Shown here: piece after piece, positions 1-12,011 of the stretch
How positions within the stretch are numbered: position 1 is the stretch's first letter
Layout: the number at the start of each line of letters is the position of its first letter
NCBI GenBank assembly: GCA_019914995.1
Contig: CM034141.1
Coordinates: forward strand, 248,001 to 312,000
DNA length: 64,000 nt
Direction: 5' to 3'
DNA from: Acanthochlamys bracteata
Taxonomy: Eukaryota > Streptophyta > Magnoliopsida > Pandanales > Velloziaceae
Notes under the pieces: generated by a model
The model's input: the letters and a program-made list of their open reading frames with translations, nothing else
Databases searched by the model: none
Told to the model about the DNA's origin: nothing
Position numbers and translations under genes: made by a program

Positions 1-168
1 ATAGAATAAGAAATCAAAGAGACTTGATGGAGACTTATGATTCTTTTTATAAATTAAATTGAATATTGGCAGAAGTTCTCATGCTGCCTATAATTATATA
101 TTTTTTCCATGCAAGAAATCATTTTGTTCTGTTCATATTATTATTGGTGTTGCTTATTTTCCTACAAG

Positions 169-872
169 CCTGGATACATTTCCATATGCGGGGACAACAA
201 CAACATGCGAATCACTTTATATGGGAGTTCCTTGTGTTACTATGGCAGGGTCAGTTCATGCTCACAATGTTGGTGTGACGCTTCTCACCAAAGTTGGTAA
301 GCACATTTTCAGAAAATGTTCAAATTTTTGCTCAATGACTTTCAATGGTTATCTTTGCCCCCAGTTTCCTCTTTTACTTTTTTATTTGTTAAACTATTGC
401 AATGGAGGTTGATAGGTGAAACCCATATTTCACTCTAGGATTTAGGCCATAGTTACTCGAGTTTCTGTGCTGGAGCTTTATTTATTCTTGGCTTGCAAAT
501 GCAGGATTGGGTCGTCTAGTTGCCAAAACAGAAGATGAATATGTTCAGTTGGCCGTGAAACTGGCTTCAGATGTAACAGCTCTCTCCGAACTCAGAATGA
601 CACTGAGAGAACTCATGTTGAAGTCACCACTGTGTGCTGGGGCAAAGTTCACTCGTGGACTAGAGTCCTTGTATAGAAGCCTATGGCATAGGTATTGCAA
701 AGGTGATGTGCCATCTCTCAGGATCCTAGAAACAATTCGACAAGAGCAGAAATCATCTGAACCTGCACGCAGTAGTGTTCCTGCAAAGATGAATGGAGTA
801 ATTACCAACTCACCATCTAGCATGAATCATTCTAAGGAGAGCGAAAATCAGGCGTCAAACTCTGAGAGCTGA
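169..872 (+). CDS. SPY: SPINDLY (protein O-fucosyltransferase), 3' end only
   Basis: Last two coding exons of SPY, a nucleocytoplasmic enzyme that adds O-linked fucose to DELLA proteins and other targets and so restrains gibberellin signalling. Exons are 169-296 and 505-872. The acceptor at 168 and the junction 296/505 keep one frame, ending in TGA at 870-872. The segment carries the C-terminal catalytic-domain signature TFPYAGTTTTCESLYMGVPC followed by the GSVHAHNVG stretch, conserved in SPY and SEC-type GT41 enzymes. The region LASDVTALSELRMTLRELM and the CKGDVPSLR motif point to SPY rather than SECRET AGENT. A divergent Ser/Asn-rich tail of about 45 residues follows. About 164 residues are visible; the TPR repeats and most of the catalytic domain lie upstream of the window. 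Bases 1-168 are intron. Confidence 0.93.
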
Positions 873-1712
873 TGTAGTTCAACTTGCTTGTACGCGATAC
901 CTCACGGAAGAGATGTTTTTGGGCAAGTTCTTGACCCAAACTGATGTTTCCACCTCATTCCGTGTTAGCAGAAGGACGAAGTGAAGCTATTATTTGATGG
1001 AGATGGCATATAGTCAATCATCAGCATTCTTGCAAGATGCTTTAGAAAGGGGAGCTGTCTGTGACCATGAATTCCCTATGTAGTTCCATATACATACAGT
1101 ACGATTGTTGTAATGTGGGTCACTGCAATTGCAGTAACTCTACATTATAGATAGGAAAACCATCTATTATGTGTGACAGGTTGATCATGCGAGTAAAGAG
1201 AGAGTTTATTTATAAATTACGTCTCTGTTATTTTCATCTTCCGCTGTCAAATTGATCTCGTTTGTCCTGCTTGTGACTTTCTAGCATTTCCACAAAAAAA
1301 AAAAGAGGAATTGAACCATTTGTTTGCCGATGCCAGTTCCAATGACCTTTCCCGAGCACTTATAGCTATACTTAGCGTGCACATAGTGGACAAACCATCT
1401 TTCTATGAACAACTTTGGATGCTATTGCGTGCCATCTTTCTTGCCAACTGCATTACATTCATCCATGTCTATAGAAATAAATATCCGAGAAAGCTTCTTT
1501 AGAGTTAACATACACACCATTTTCACAAACAGGCGTCATTTTCTGACCCAGTATCAGTGATATAAAACATGTCAATGATATCATCGGCACTGATGGTACA
1601 TAGGCAAGCTTCGGCACATGAGTCATAATCAGACAGTGTACACTAGATTCAGCGCTAAATGATACTAATATAGAGTTATGAGCAAATGGCGAAGTCTTTC
1701 CCATCAGGAACA
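873..1712. other. Intergenic region between convergent SPY and CYP18-2
   Basis: Tail-to-tail spacer of 840 bases. It must hold the 3' UTRs of both genes. Short open frames here have no recognisable domains. A run of 12 A lies near 1293-1304. Confidence 0.6.
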
Positions 1713-3552
1713 TCAATCTTTGACTATCGTTCGCAATATGTTGACATCATGTATAGGCCTGTAAGAGAGAAAAAGTTATGGCAATTGAAAAAGGGCTTCT
1801 ATGGACATAGCACTTAAAAAGAAAACTGTCTGATACAACTCTACAACTAAAGGAGAAGCTACATAAGCATAGAAAAATGGGAGAAAAGGATGTTTGCAGA
1901 AAATTTCAGATATAACACAGAAGAGAGAGGAATAAACATCATTGATGTATCTAAGCTGCATGATAATTTCCAAAGTTCATGTATGTATTCCTTAATTTCA
2001 GTTAGCAATAACATACATGTAGAATGCCATTAATACAAGGACGTAAAACATTAAAGGCTTTACCTATCATTTCTATCAGTCTGCACACTTCCAAGGCGCT
2101 TAATGACTTCCATTCCTCGGCAAACTCTTCCAAAAATGGTATGCTTTCCTGTAAGGACAAATTCATAGTAAAACACTAATCATGTTTTGATAACAATCAC
2201 TTAGATTAGATTAATGATGATGAAGAGAACATTTTGACACAATCTATTGTCAATGCTACTTCGGTCAATCCCTTACCATCCAAGGACTGAGCTGGTGCTA
2301 GCGTAATAAAGAACTGGCTTCCATTTGTGTTGGGGCCAGCATTGGCCATGGATATAATTCCTGCACCTGTGTGCTTCAACTCTGGCCTTATCTCATCTTC
2401 AAACTTTGATCTGCAGAGACTCAAGCATCAAGTAACCCATTGACAATTACTAACCATTTCCAAGTTATGCTCAAATTTATATGCCACAACAACTACCATA
2501 CAACACAACAACCAAGACTTATCACACTACATGGATCTTTTCATACCATCATGATCTGTCTGAACTTAAAAAAAGGATATAACAACTGCAGACAATGAGT
2601 TATCCCACAAGAACTGAGATCTTCATGCAATTTACTACATCCTTAATTATACTCTGCAAAGTAGAACCTGTAATATCCATATATATAGTCATTTTGGTTT
2701 CTTTCAGCTGAGAACAAGCTCAGCTTACCAAAACGTCAAACAAATATAATTTGCTTCTTTTGTACAAATGAGAAACAAGCTAAAAATATATACCAATAAT
2801 AACGAATAAAAAAGGAACTGAAAACTAACCCATAAATGGATTCACCACCTCTCCCAGTTCCGGTCGGGTCACCTCCTTGAACGATAAAATCCTGCAACAA
2901 GTCAAAATCATTAAAAAAACTAAAAGACACAGCAAAAACAAAAAGAAAAGGCGATTAATAACATAAGGCAGCAGAGAAAGATAAATCATACCTTTATGAT
3001 CCTATGGAACTTAACATTGTCATAGTACCCTCTTCGCGACAGCTCCACAAAGTTACGGCACGTCTTCGGAGTGTGCTTGTAGTACATCTAACAACAAGAA
3101 TCCATGACAAAGTACTGCTTCATGGTTTAAATATTTGGCAATCAAAGCACAATAATCACAAACAACAAACACACAGAATCATAATTCACGAACACAAACT
3201 TTTTAGCAATATATCTGTACCAACAAGTAAAGATTCAATCTTTTCCAAACAAGTAAAAAAGATTGCTTCTCTTACAAAATTTAACACAAGAATATCTCAA
3301 AATTTCTCAAAACCAACATGCAAAACTTCATTGTTTTTTAACAAGCAGTTCACAAGATTGGTTCTTGAACCCAAAAAAAAGATTCAAAAAAAACAACAAC
3401 AGCTCTTAAATTTCTCCAATACCAAATTTCAAAGGAAATTGAAGAAGAAAGGGAGAGATCAGTGGTAGCGTTAAGACTACCTCAATGGTGAAGGGACCCA
3501 TGGAAGTTTCTAGGGTTACTTCCGGCGGCCCACCGTCAGCACTGGCCCACAT
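1713..3552 (-). CDS. CYP18-2: Cyclophilin-type peptidyl-prolyl isomerase, CYP18-2/PPIL1 type
   Basis: Single-domain cyclophilin of 164 residues, the plant counterpart of human PPIL1, a spliceosome-associated prolyl isomerase. Exons in transcription order: 3552-3481, 3087-2992, 2891-2830, 2410-2277, 2148-2064, 1758-1713. All junctions are GT-AG and the joined frame is 495 bases. The start [20 protein letters not shown] matches the family start. Further on come the active-site block [20 protein letters not shown] and the block [15 protein letters not shown]. The length equals that of Arabidopsis CYP18-2 as I recall it, and there is no signal or transit peptide, which fits a nuclear or cytosolic protein. 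The gene is divergent from the CASP gene, with start codons about 670 bases apart, and convergent with SPY. No key residue looks lost. Confidence 0.94.
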
Positions 3553-4220
3553 CGTCGCTGCTCCTCCACCACCACCGCTACCTCCGCCGTCGCTGCTTTC
3601 TTTTCTTCTAATAAAAGAAGAACAACTAAACACTTGCAAGCCGTAACGGGTCGGATCCTAAACTATACCGAACCAATATATCATGGCATTTCGCATGTCA
3701 GGGCTAGAATTATCACGTTTCGCACTGTGAATCCCGATGTTTTCTCTTACAGCTATTGACCTTCGTGGTATACTCACCTTAGTGATTTAAGTATCAGATT
3801 TGGTCCCTTAACTTTTTGCAAAAATATTAATCTGATCATTTAATATATTAACTTTTAAAAAACTTTAATTTAATCCTTCGATGACATGAAGAAAGTTTGG
3901 TCGCTTAATTTTTCAGAAAGTTGCTTGCCTCTGGGGTAGAGAGAAGTACTTAACGTGATATGAAAATTTTAGTTAATTAGAAACGGTGGGAATGTTTGTT
4001 AACAACAACTCCTTGAACTGCACCATTTCTCCAACTCCTTCAAAATCAAACCTAATCAATTCATTCGATCTCCATTCTTCAACTCCACTGCATATAAATC
4101 CCCATTTGATTCCCAGTGCCGATCAGCAGCAAGTCTCAAGCCAGAAACAGTCGGCAATTAACAAGCAGCATTACCTCTCTTTGCACAATTGATCAGAAGA
4201 AGAAAGAAACTCTACTAACC
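3553..4220. promoter_or_regulatory. Shared upstream region of CYP18-2 (-) and CASP (+)
   Basis: The 668 bases between the two divergent start codons hold both promoters and 5' UTRs. On the CASP side a TATA-like TATAAAT lies at 4093-4099, about 120 bases before the ATG. The CYP18-2 side has a G-rich leader (GGCGGAGGTAGCGG on the minus strand, about 3575-3590) and no clear TATA box, which is usual for a housekeeping gene. Confidence 0.5.
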
Positions 4221-5045
4221 ATGAGCACCGGTGAAGCTACTACCATAACTGTCGGTGAAGTGCCGGAGTCAAGCAGACAAGCTCCAACACCATCTGCAGC
4301 TGCTCCGGCGGCAACTAGTACTAAGCGCGGCCCGCCACGGTTTGCTGCTTTCTTTAGAAAGACCAAAGAGGAGCGCGGTGGATGGAAGAGAGGTGTGGCT
4401 TGTTTTGATTTCATTATCAGGTTCTTCGCACTGGCAACTGTTCTCGCCGCTGCGATTATCATGGGGACAACTAGGGAGACCTTACCTTTCGTCACTGAGC
4501 ACTTCCAGTTCCATGCGAACTTCTCCGATCTCCCTGCACTCACGTACGTATCTGCGCTTGTAAACCATTAATTAATTTTCATTTATTCAATTTTTAATCA
4601 ATTTAATTTCATGTGCAGGTTCTTCGTTGTAGGTACTGCAATAGCAGCTGGGTATCTGTTGCTTTCCCTTCCGTTTGCCCTCGCGGGCGTTTGCTTGCCT
4701 CGTCTTGCAGGCCTTCGGCTACTGCTCCTCATCTTCGATACCGTAAGTCAATCGACGGCTACTGCTTGTGTCGATTTAAATTATTGAGGAAAATGCAAGA
4801 AATTGTACGTACATGTTGTATGCATGCAGGTGATACTTGTATTGACAACTGCAGCAGCCGCATCTGCAACTTCTATTGTCTACTTGGCTCACACTGGAAA
4901 CGATCGCGCAAACTGGGTTGCCATCTGTCTCCGGTTCGACGGATTCTGTCAGCGTATTAGCGCCGCTGTCGTGCTCTCCTTCGTCGCCGTTGTCCTCCTC
5001 GTGCTTCTGATCATGCTCTCTGCTATTGTTCTGAGCAGGCACTAG
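4221..5045 (+). CDS. CASP: CASP: Casparian strip membrane domain protein
   Basis: Four-span membrane protein of 220 residues. CASPs polymerise into a plasma-membrane scaffold in root endodermis that directs lignin deposition for the Casparian strip. Exons: 4221-4543, 4619-4742, 4830-5045, ending TAG. The four hydrophobic spans are near residues 60-82, 108-132, 140-165 and 193-216. The conserved Arg of span 1 (R67) and Asp of span 3 (D148) are present. The first outer loop ETLPFVTEHFQFHANFSDLP is the stretch that separates true CASPs from CASP-like proteins. The second outer loop has NWVAIC...FCQ with cysteines C182 and C189. The N-terminus is cytosolic and Pro/Ala-rich. Two other ATGs lie upstream in the leader, but this start gives the family's usual N-terminus (about 200 residues in the family). 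Confidence 0.93.
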
Positions 5046-5850
5046 AGAATGAATCGTTTCTCTCTGATATATGTTTGTGTTGTTTGTTTGTAATGTGATT
5101 GTGTATTGCTTAAAGTACTCAAGGTTTTGTTTATTATGATCTCAAATTTCTAATGTGTAATTTAACTGAGTAGTAATGTTTTCCTTGAATTTGTTGTTTG
5201 TTTTCGATATTGTTAAAAGAATTTCAAGATTTCTGGTTTAACTTAAAAGGACCAATTAAAGTTACAACCCATTCGGTTGTGCTCAAGACAGCCCATTTAA
5301 ATTCCAAGTACGAAGATGTGTTCAGTATCAGGCCTCCATTGGGCTGCGATGGGCTTGTAATTAATTAAGGCTCATGTTAAATTAATCCGGTTATATTAGG
5401 CTATCTAATAATAATACCGCGTTTTACTAATTGCAAAATTGGGACTCTTTATAACTTTTTGGGAATTTTGAAGCAAGAGTTTTTTCCGGGAAACAGAAGT
5501 TACAAAACTTGTGATGTATACAGCACGAAAGAATAAGCAAATCACCGATTTTATGAGGTTTGATAATTTGCAATATTGGGCCTCCTATTTAATATTAGAA
5601 ACTTTTGAAGCCAAAGTGTTTTAAGATTTGGCAAATTGCAATATTAGTCCTTCCTTTTATGTTTATGAAATAAGATTTACAAATAGTCTCGTCACCGCTT
5701 TGTATCCGTTATAACCCGGTAAGGACGGTTATCGTATCCACCCGGCCCACCTTTATCATCAAGTCCAAAGGAGGCCCACTATAATTATGTTAAAGTCCAA
5801 AAAAACAAGTGAATCCAGTTTCTTTATGGGCCGACGTAGAATCCACTCGT
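5046..5850. other. Intergenic region
   Basis: No gene seen. It contains a diffuse direct repeat: the phrase ATTTGCAATATTGG with GGCCTCC or similar after it occurs near 5566-5585, with a related copy near 5634-5655. Confidence 0.4.
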
Positions 5851-6494
5851 CTTCTTCTTCTTCTTCGGCGATGATGGAGAGCGAGGATCAGTAGTCAAGA
5901 AGTTGTTGTTATCTTGGAGTGAGTTTCTCTTAATAAGTTCTTCTACTTAATTTTGAGTCGATAATTATCTAGAAAATTTTATCTAGTTTTATTTTGTTTG
6001 GTTAATGGAATCTGTTGAGTTTGTAATGCAAAATTTTTTTCTGACGGAAGTTTTTGAAACTCTTGTTGCTTAACAAAATATTTTTAGCTGCAATAATTTA
6101 TAGACGTTTTGTTTGAAATAAGATATTTCTCGAACACTAAGCAAGTTGTTTTGTTTGGATTTGTATTTAAGAGGTTAGAGGTTGTTTTTGTGGTTATGTT
6201 TTTTCTGCACCATTGTCTTGTTCCATAGTTGGATCATCAGCCTCGTGCGAAAATTGACTCTAGAAACTCTTCCTTCAGTTATTATTTCAGTGCAGATACA
6301 AGTTTCAATATAATTTTAATTATGATTTGATTTCAAGTTCAGTCAAATATCTGATTGTTGTAATAAATTGGATACATGCTTATCAGGTGTTCAACAGTAA
6401 TGCCTCTGCCGATAGGACTCGGTGGCATCTTTCTTCTGTTACGAATACAAGCAAGTTGAACATGGAAGAGAGTGAAGTAAAAATAAGATGAACA

Positions 6495-8373
6495 ATGGAA
6501 GAGAGCGAAGTAAAAGTAAGTATGATGTCAGAGTTTATAGTAGTTTTTAAAGTTATATCACCAAATTGTTAGAAAAGCTCTTTCCATAGGCGATAAGAGT
6601 TTAATTTTGAGCTCTCTAACTTGAATTGCAGAACATAGTTTTAGCCAATGAATGTACGATCTTGTTGATGTTGTATTTAAATTGAGTAAGTAAGTGGCTT
6701 ATATACTTCAAATAATAAGATTACAGAAATAAATCCAATGATTTTGTGCTACATGATAAAATCGGAGTCTGTTGTGATTTGTATATTAGATTTGTCTACT
6801 TAGTCCGCTGTGACCAAGTATACTTAGCCTAGTTGCTTAGGCCTTTGGATCTAATTGTTATTGCTCTTGAGTTCCTTCAGGTTTTTCTGAAGTTGACACT
6901 AGCTTAGGTGGTTATTCTTTTTTTGGCATCAATCACTGGAAGATTAGTAATTTTGGTTTTTGTTGGTTTTCCGTATACACTCTGCATTGTTCATAAGCAC
7001 ACAACCTGAGCAGGATACAAGAATCTTATGGATACCAGTTAATCTATGCTTTTCTGTAAATTCTTTCTTTCCAGTTCAGATTTTTGTATCAGTATAGGAG
7101 TTCCATCATCTAATAGTTGCTGTTGTGGCAGTACTGTTTGTTGAAGTGTCCGCAAATGGAATCAAATCTACTGACAGGATTCTTTATCTGAACTCATTTA
7201 AGCAATAAATCTTAGGGAGAGATAAGTTCTTATGAAATAGAGCTTTTTTGAAATGGAAGGTATTTTTGTCTTTTTTGAAAAACGAGCTCTATTTTTTTTA
7301 CTTCCAAAAAAATAATAAAAATATGCAATAAAAAGATCTCATTTCGTAGAATTTTTCTACACTATTTAAATTTTTAAATAAATTTTTTAAATACTTATAA
7401 AATATGTATTGAAAAACGTGAAATGGAGAAAAGTTGAAAAGCTGCTTATGATAAGCAGTGCCAAACAGCCCCTAAGGCTATAAATGAATTTGATTCCCTT
7501 CAATGAGTGCAGCCTTGGGAAAACAGTTCTTTGTTAGAGCCCATAGTTAATGCTTTAAACCGTTCTTTATGCAGTTTGACTTGTCTGCTCAAAGGAGTGA
7601 GATGTAGCAGGCTTCATTAAAATGATATGGGCCAAGATGAAGTATGGATGTGATCCGCAAAACACAGACTGAAACAATGGTAAAGGATGTCGGAGCTGGT
7701 ATTTACTGAGCAATTTCTGGATTTTTTCGACAGATGACTTGGTTCTGTGATATATGTTCCCTTAAGAACTGATATTCACTCATTGTTTAGTTCATCTAGG
7801 TAAACTTTTCATGTTCAGTCTGTTTTAGATATATAGCTGGCCAGAGGAAAATGTAATCCTGCTTTGGTAATTACTTCATGCAGTGCTATAAAATTATGTT
7901 TACTTTACAATCTTCTACACAGTTGCGAAGAAGCTTTTCCTTTTTTTATGACATTGTGTAATGTTATGTTGCACCTCTGGTGGCGTAAATAATGTGTGGA
8001 TTCTCAAACTTAACTTTCAGAAAACCTTGACTCATTAATGCAGTTATCATCCTTCTGGCTTCTCTTTAACATAGAATCTAAGTCTGCATTCTTGTTTCTC
8101 TGGAAACCTGGATTAGTCTGTCTTTGTTTGTTTGTTTGTTAGTTTGTTGGTTTATTTGGATGTTTGTTTGTTAGTCTTTGTCTATTTCATATGTCATGTA
8201 TAAATACTGCATTTCTCGCATATTGTTGTTCTAGATTTCAATACAGTAATGGAATTAGTCATCTATATTTCCAGGTTGAATGTCAAAGGTTGACCATTGG
8301 CTTGGGAGTGCCGGTTCGTAGTGACAATCAAATTGTCTTTAGCTCCAAAAAAGTTGGTGGCAAGTGCCATTAG
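6495..8373 (+). CDS. Candidate 39-residue spliced microprotein, unknown function
   Basis: Not recognised. Proposed coding exons are 6495-6515 and 8275-8373, with a non-coding first exon ending at 5918. First exon: a TCT-rich leader near 5850, donor GTGAGT at 5919. Second exon: acceptor TATCAG at 6381-6386, donor AAAA|GTAAGT at 6516. Third exon: acceptor TATTTCCAG at 8266-8274. The joined frame reads MEESEVK then VECQRLTIGLGVPVRSDNQI, then VFSSKKVGGKCH, stop TAG. It has no signal peptide or membrane span and ends with a Lys/Gly/Cys-rich tail. A 9-codon upstream frame starting at 6462 stops three bases before the main ATG. It could also be a non-coding RNA; the support is only splice-site quality and frame continuity. 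Confidence 0.4.
7212..7475 (-). repeat. AT-rich Tourist-like MITE, copy 1
   Basis: The ends are inverted: TTAGGGAGAGATAAG on the left and CCAAACAGCCCCTAA on the right, with an inner inverted pair GATAAG/CTTATC. The interior has the family core (TTATTT...GTAGAATTTTTCTACA, TATAAAATATGTATTGAAAA) in reverse orientation. It lies in the proposed second intron of the microprotein transcript. No coding capacity. Confidence 0.6.
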
Positions 8374-8737
8374 CTTGTTATGTCGGTTTGCTGAGTACTT
8401 GTAAGGTAGAAATGAAACGTTTGTTACACTAACGTTTGTAATGTTTCTTTCGCTGTTTGTTCTGATGGATCTCTAAAGAGTCTAACAGAAATATATAATT
8501 GTCAGCAGATCTTGCAAGGAAGAAAACTGAGTAAAGCTTCTGAAGTTATGGTTGCTGTGAAGAAAACTTGAAGGGGTTGTGGACAAGATGAAGCTGCAAG
8601 CTGTAAGCCCATAAGCACTGCTCCTGTTAAGGCAACAAACAAGTTTAATTACACACACATGGACTTTCTTGTACTTGTTGAATTAATTTCCACATTGAAT
8701 TGCCTCATAGGAAGATGGGTAAATATAAGAATTACAC

Positions 8738-8739
<2 letters not shown>

Positions 8740-8775
<36 letters not shown>
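8740..8775. repeat. (GA)n microsatellite
   Basis: Uninterrupted GA repeat of about 18 units, downstream of the candidate microprotein gene. Confidence 0.95.
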
Positions 8776-8777
<2 letters not shown>

Positions 8778-10980
8778 CAAGGCTATCTTTTGCTTTGAAT
8801 AAGAACCTATGCATCATCTTATCGTATCGATCCATAAAGATCGAAATGAAAGCAGCCCTTGAATGTTCTTTAATGGTTGCTTTCAATTCTGTTTAGTAAT
8901 TGGCCTTAGAAATTTGGTTGGCATCAGCACATCAACTCACCTAAATGAAAACATCAATGCTCACTGTTCAAGCCAATATACTTGCCCCTTCTCTCTCTCT
9001 TTTTTCTTTGTATGTGGAAGTATGAGAGGGTGGTCGCTGGTTGGCACGGGGAACACTTGTGTATGCAAGCTCAATTAGATGCTTGTAGTTGTGTCTCTGT
9101 AGGGGCGATTGAGAGTTTCACTGTCACCAGGTGGTTGTTTGCTTAGATTGGTTGGTTGGGATTAGGTTCAGGTCAGTCTTACGTTTGAGAAGAATCATCG
9201 ATAGATTGGATATCGAATTGGTGGTCCCATTTCCATAGAACTTGATTCAGAAATTGAGTACCACTAGCTACGTAGGCTCTAGTTTCTGATAGTGTTAGCT
9301 TAAATATTTTTCACTCGAGGTTCTTATCACAGGGTCGGTCCCAAACACTATGAAGGGTACTGTTTTAGTTTGGTGGCTAAACTTTGTCGAACATTTAGGA
9401 GAAATCATATTGAGAATATTGATAGGTGGGGTGCTGGCTCGATTGGTCGCACTTGTTGTTATTGACATCTTGATATAGCATGTAACGAAGTTTGACTTTG
9501 CATATAGAACGCAGTATGAAAACATGAAGGAAAACATTATAAATCTTTTACGGCATGGAAGATTTATATTTGCAGAAGTTACAATTAACAAAATATAAAA
9601 GGGTACCTCAGGAAAAAGAACGCATCCTGCATTATGTTTGTTTGTTGATCACATTAATTTTAAAGCTGGGATTGCTATATATTAGCACCAATCTTTTCAT
9701 TGAAGTTACATTTACTAAAAAGAGTTGGCAAACTTTTAAGACCCTTTTACTAAGTTAACCAGAAATCCATTTAAGTCTCCCATTTATTTACTTGCTTAGT
9801 GAGGAATCTTTGTATTCATTGACACAATAAATCCCTTTGCAGAAATCTGACTGAAATGACTAATCTCCATTGCTGCAAAAGAAACTAATAAAAATCAAAC
9901 CAACTTAAAAGAAAGGAATCAAAGTTGGAAGAAAACAGAGTTCTATTTTTTCTTTGAAGTTTTCTTTTAGAAAATTGTTACTCAACCTATCTTATGTAAC
10001 AACTGTTAGCCACCTTATTTTTCGGTCTTAGACTCTTAATCTGTCGCGGATGAACTAATGATAGATTGCAACAATATCATCAGTGCATTTGAAAATTGGA
10101 AAACGACAACAGAATTATGAGAAAAAATAGGAAATAGCGGTTTAAGTCATTGAATGAATGCAGGCTCACAGGTGTAAAGTGTATAGTTAATACAACATTT
10201 AAAATACAGTTCGGAGTGTTTCAGCCAATGCTCTACAATGAGGAAGAGTGCGCGAGTACAATACCCTCAATTAGTTTCTGTTTCCATTAGTCAAATTACT
10301 ATAACTGCATGATTATTTAGAAAAAAATGTTATATCTCGAGTGAGGCACTTGTATGTCTTCTGACAAAGTAGGCTTGACATGAACAGGAACCAGTTTGAA
10401 TGAAGAAATTTGTTGATTTGGAGGGAAACTGGACATGATTTGGTAACTACTTCCAATCATTGGGTAAGTTTTCATACAAATTCTTAAGGTATTGGTAGCT
10501 AAGCTATGCAAATTCTTGGACATATAGGATAGAACCAGTAAAAACAAAGATAACTGTTGCTATTTTCTCCTTTTCTGTTAAGTCTTTAAAAGAAAATGGT
10601 TGGCCTTCATTTCTAATGCCCTTCGCACTACGTATTCACTATTTAGTTTTTATTAGGTGATACCCACTAGAATTTAATAATTCATTGAAATTTTGATAGC
10701 ACAACTGTATCTCTCTGTTCTAAGATATCTTCTCTTAAAAAATCAAGAGAAATTTAAAACTGAACTAAATGAGCAGTGAATGAAGGAAGAGGACAGCATG
10801 CACTGAATTGCAAAAATGAAGCCTTTATATACCTCTATGGTTGTTCAATTGCTTCCCTTCTTTTCAACAATCAATACATTTCTTGGCCATAACTTTAACA
10901 CTACTTCAATTTCATTCAATCCAGCACACCCCCACCACTACTCTTTTATCTCTTTTTTTTTCCCTCCTCTCTATACTGCT
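8776..10980. other. Intergenic region
   Basis: No gene seen on either strand. The open frames present are short, of biased composition and without domains or matching splice sites. Confidence 0.5.
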
Positions 10981-11627
10981 ATATATTACAGAAAAAAGTT
11001 ATTTAAAGCTTTCTGTTTTGTTGTATTAATGAATTCCCATAACACTCTTTTTTCCAAACTTCTTCCTTTATATAATGGTGGTGGAGTTCACCCCTGAATC
11101 CTCCTTCAACTTCAACCTAGAACAAGCATGCAGTAGAATATCTCTTCTTTCAAAAACGTTTACGCATTCTCTTCCTTCGTTAAGGTATGCTTACTGCCCA
11201 TGCAATCAATTATGTGAAGTTTTCTCCCTTGTTCTTTTTACTGGGGATAGCAATGTATGTAAGTCTATATTTTGATGCCTTGGTCTTTCTTTGAGCAAAC
11301 AACCATAGGATGCTATCATCTTTTGGTTCTTTGTGCTGTAATACATCTCATCTTGTTAGTTTTCCTTCTTCTTTTGACTTCATGTGGCAGTGTTAAGATA
11401 GACATAGTTAACAGGAATTACAGAAGAGCTTCTTATGTTTTGATTAGTTCTGGATTCCAAGTAATAATAGCCTTTCATATGTTTCAAATTATTCAACAAG
11501 GACTGCAAATGAGACTAACAACTACCTTGACTTGGGTAATACTTGAAAATCACCTTATAAAACTTAACTTTGTTTGTCTCTGAGAGAAGTTGAATAAATC
11601 TGCTGATGGATTGAAGGTTGTTCAGCA

Positions 11628-12011
11628 ATGAGCCGGAACAAAGGGAAGACTCCAAAGCTCGAGCTGAAGCTGACAGTGACACCGCGGTGGATAGGGGGTC
11701 CTTCAAGGGCATTCGAGCCAATGGAGGAAGACAACAGGTCACCTAGCCGACAATCACTTTCATCATCATCATCAACCACGCCAACAACCTCTCCTCCAAG
11801 CTCCTGCGTATCATCAGAGAATGAGCATGCGAGCAGCCCTGAGGGACCACCGATGGTTCTTGCTGGTTGCCCAAATTGTCTCATGTATGTCATGCTGTCA
11901 CAGGAAGAACCCAAGTGCCCCAAGTGCAAGAGCACCGTGCTGCTTGATTTCCTCCATGGCAGCAACGGTACCACTGCTAACGTAACAAGGAAGACCAAGA
12001 AGCGGTTATGA
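11628..12011 (+). CDS. GIR-type EAR-motif repressor (GL2-interacting repressor family)
   Basis: Protein of 127 residues similar to Arabidopsis GIR1/GIR2, small nuclear co-repressors that bind the HD-ZIP IV factor GLABRA2 and recruit TOPLESS. An EAR motif LELKL is at residues 11-15. A Ser/Thr/Pro-rich linker with SPPSSCVSSE follows. The C-terminal block is MVLAGCPNCLMYVMLSQEEP then CPKCKSTVLLDFL, with paired cysteines C81/C84 and C97/C100 that look like a small zinc-binding knuckle. A basic tail KTKKRL ends the protein. A 5' UTR intron is likely from the donor TTAAG|GTATGC at 11185 to the acceptor TTCAG at 11625, two bases before the ATG. Assignment to the family is firm; which member it is cannot be told. 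Confidence 0.88.
   Translation: MSRNKGKTPKLELKLTVTPRWIGGPSRAFEPMEEDNRSPSRQSLSSSSSTTPTTSPPSSCVSSENEHASSPEGPPMVLAGCPNCLMYVMLSQEEPKCPKCKSTVLLDFLHGSNGTTANVTRKTKKRL

Noticed and set aside
59..168. Extension of the SPY exon to the left (open frame from about 59)
   Set aside because: The translated sequence does not resemble SPY, and a pyrimidine-rich tract ending in ACAAG at 168 fits a splice acceptor.
9295..9591. 98-residue minus-strand frame
   Set aside because: Low-complexity mix without homology or splice context; no ATG-proximal leader. Treated as chance.
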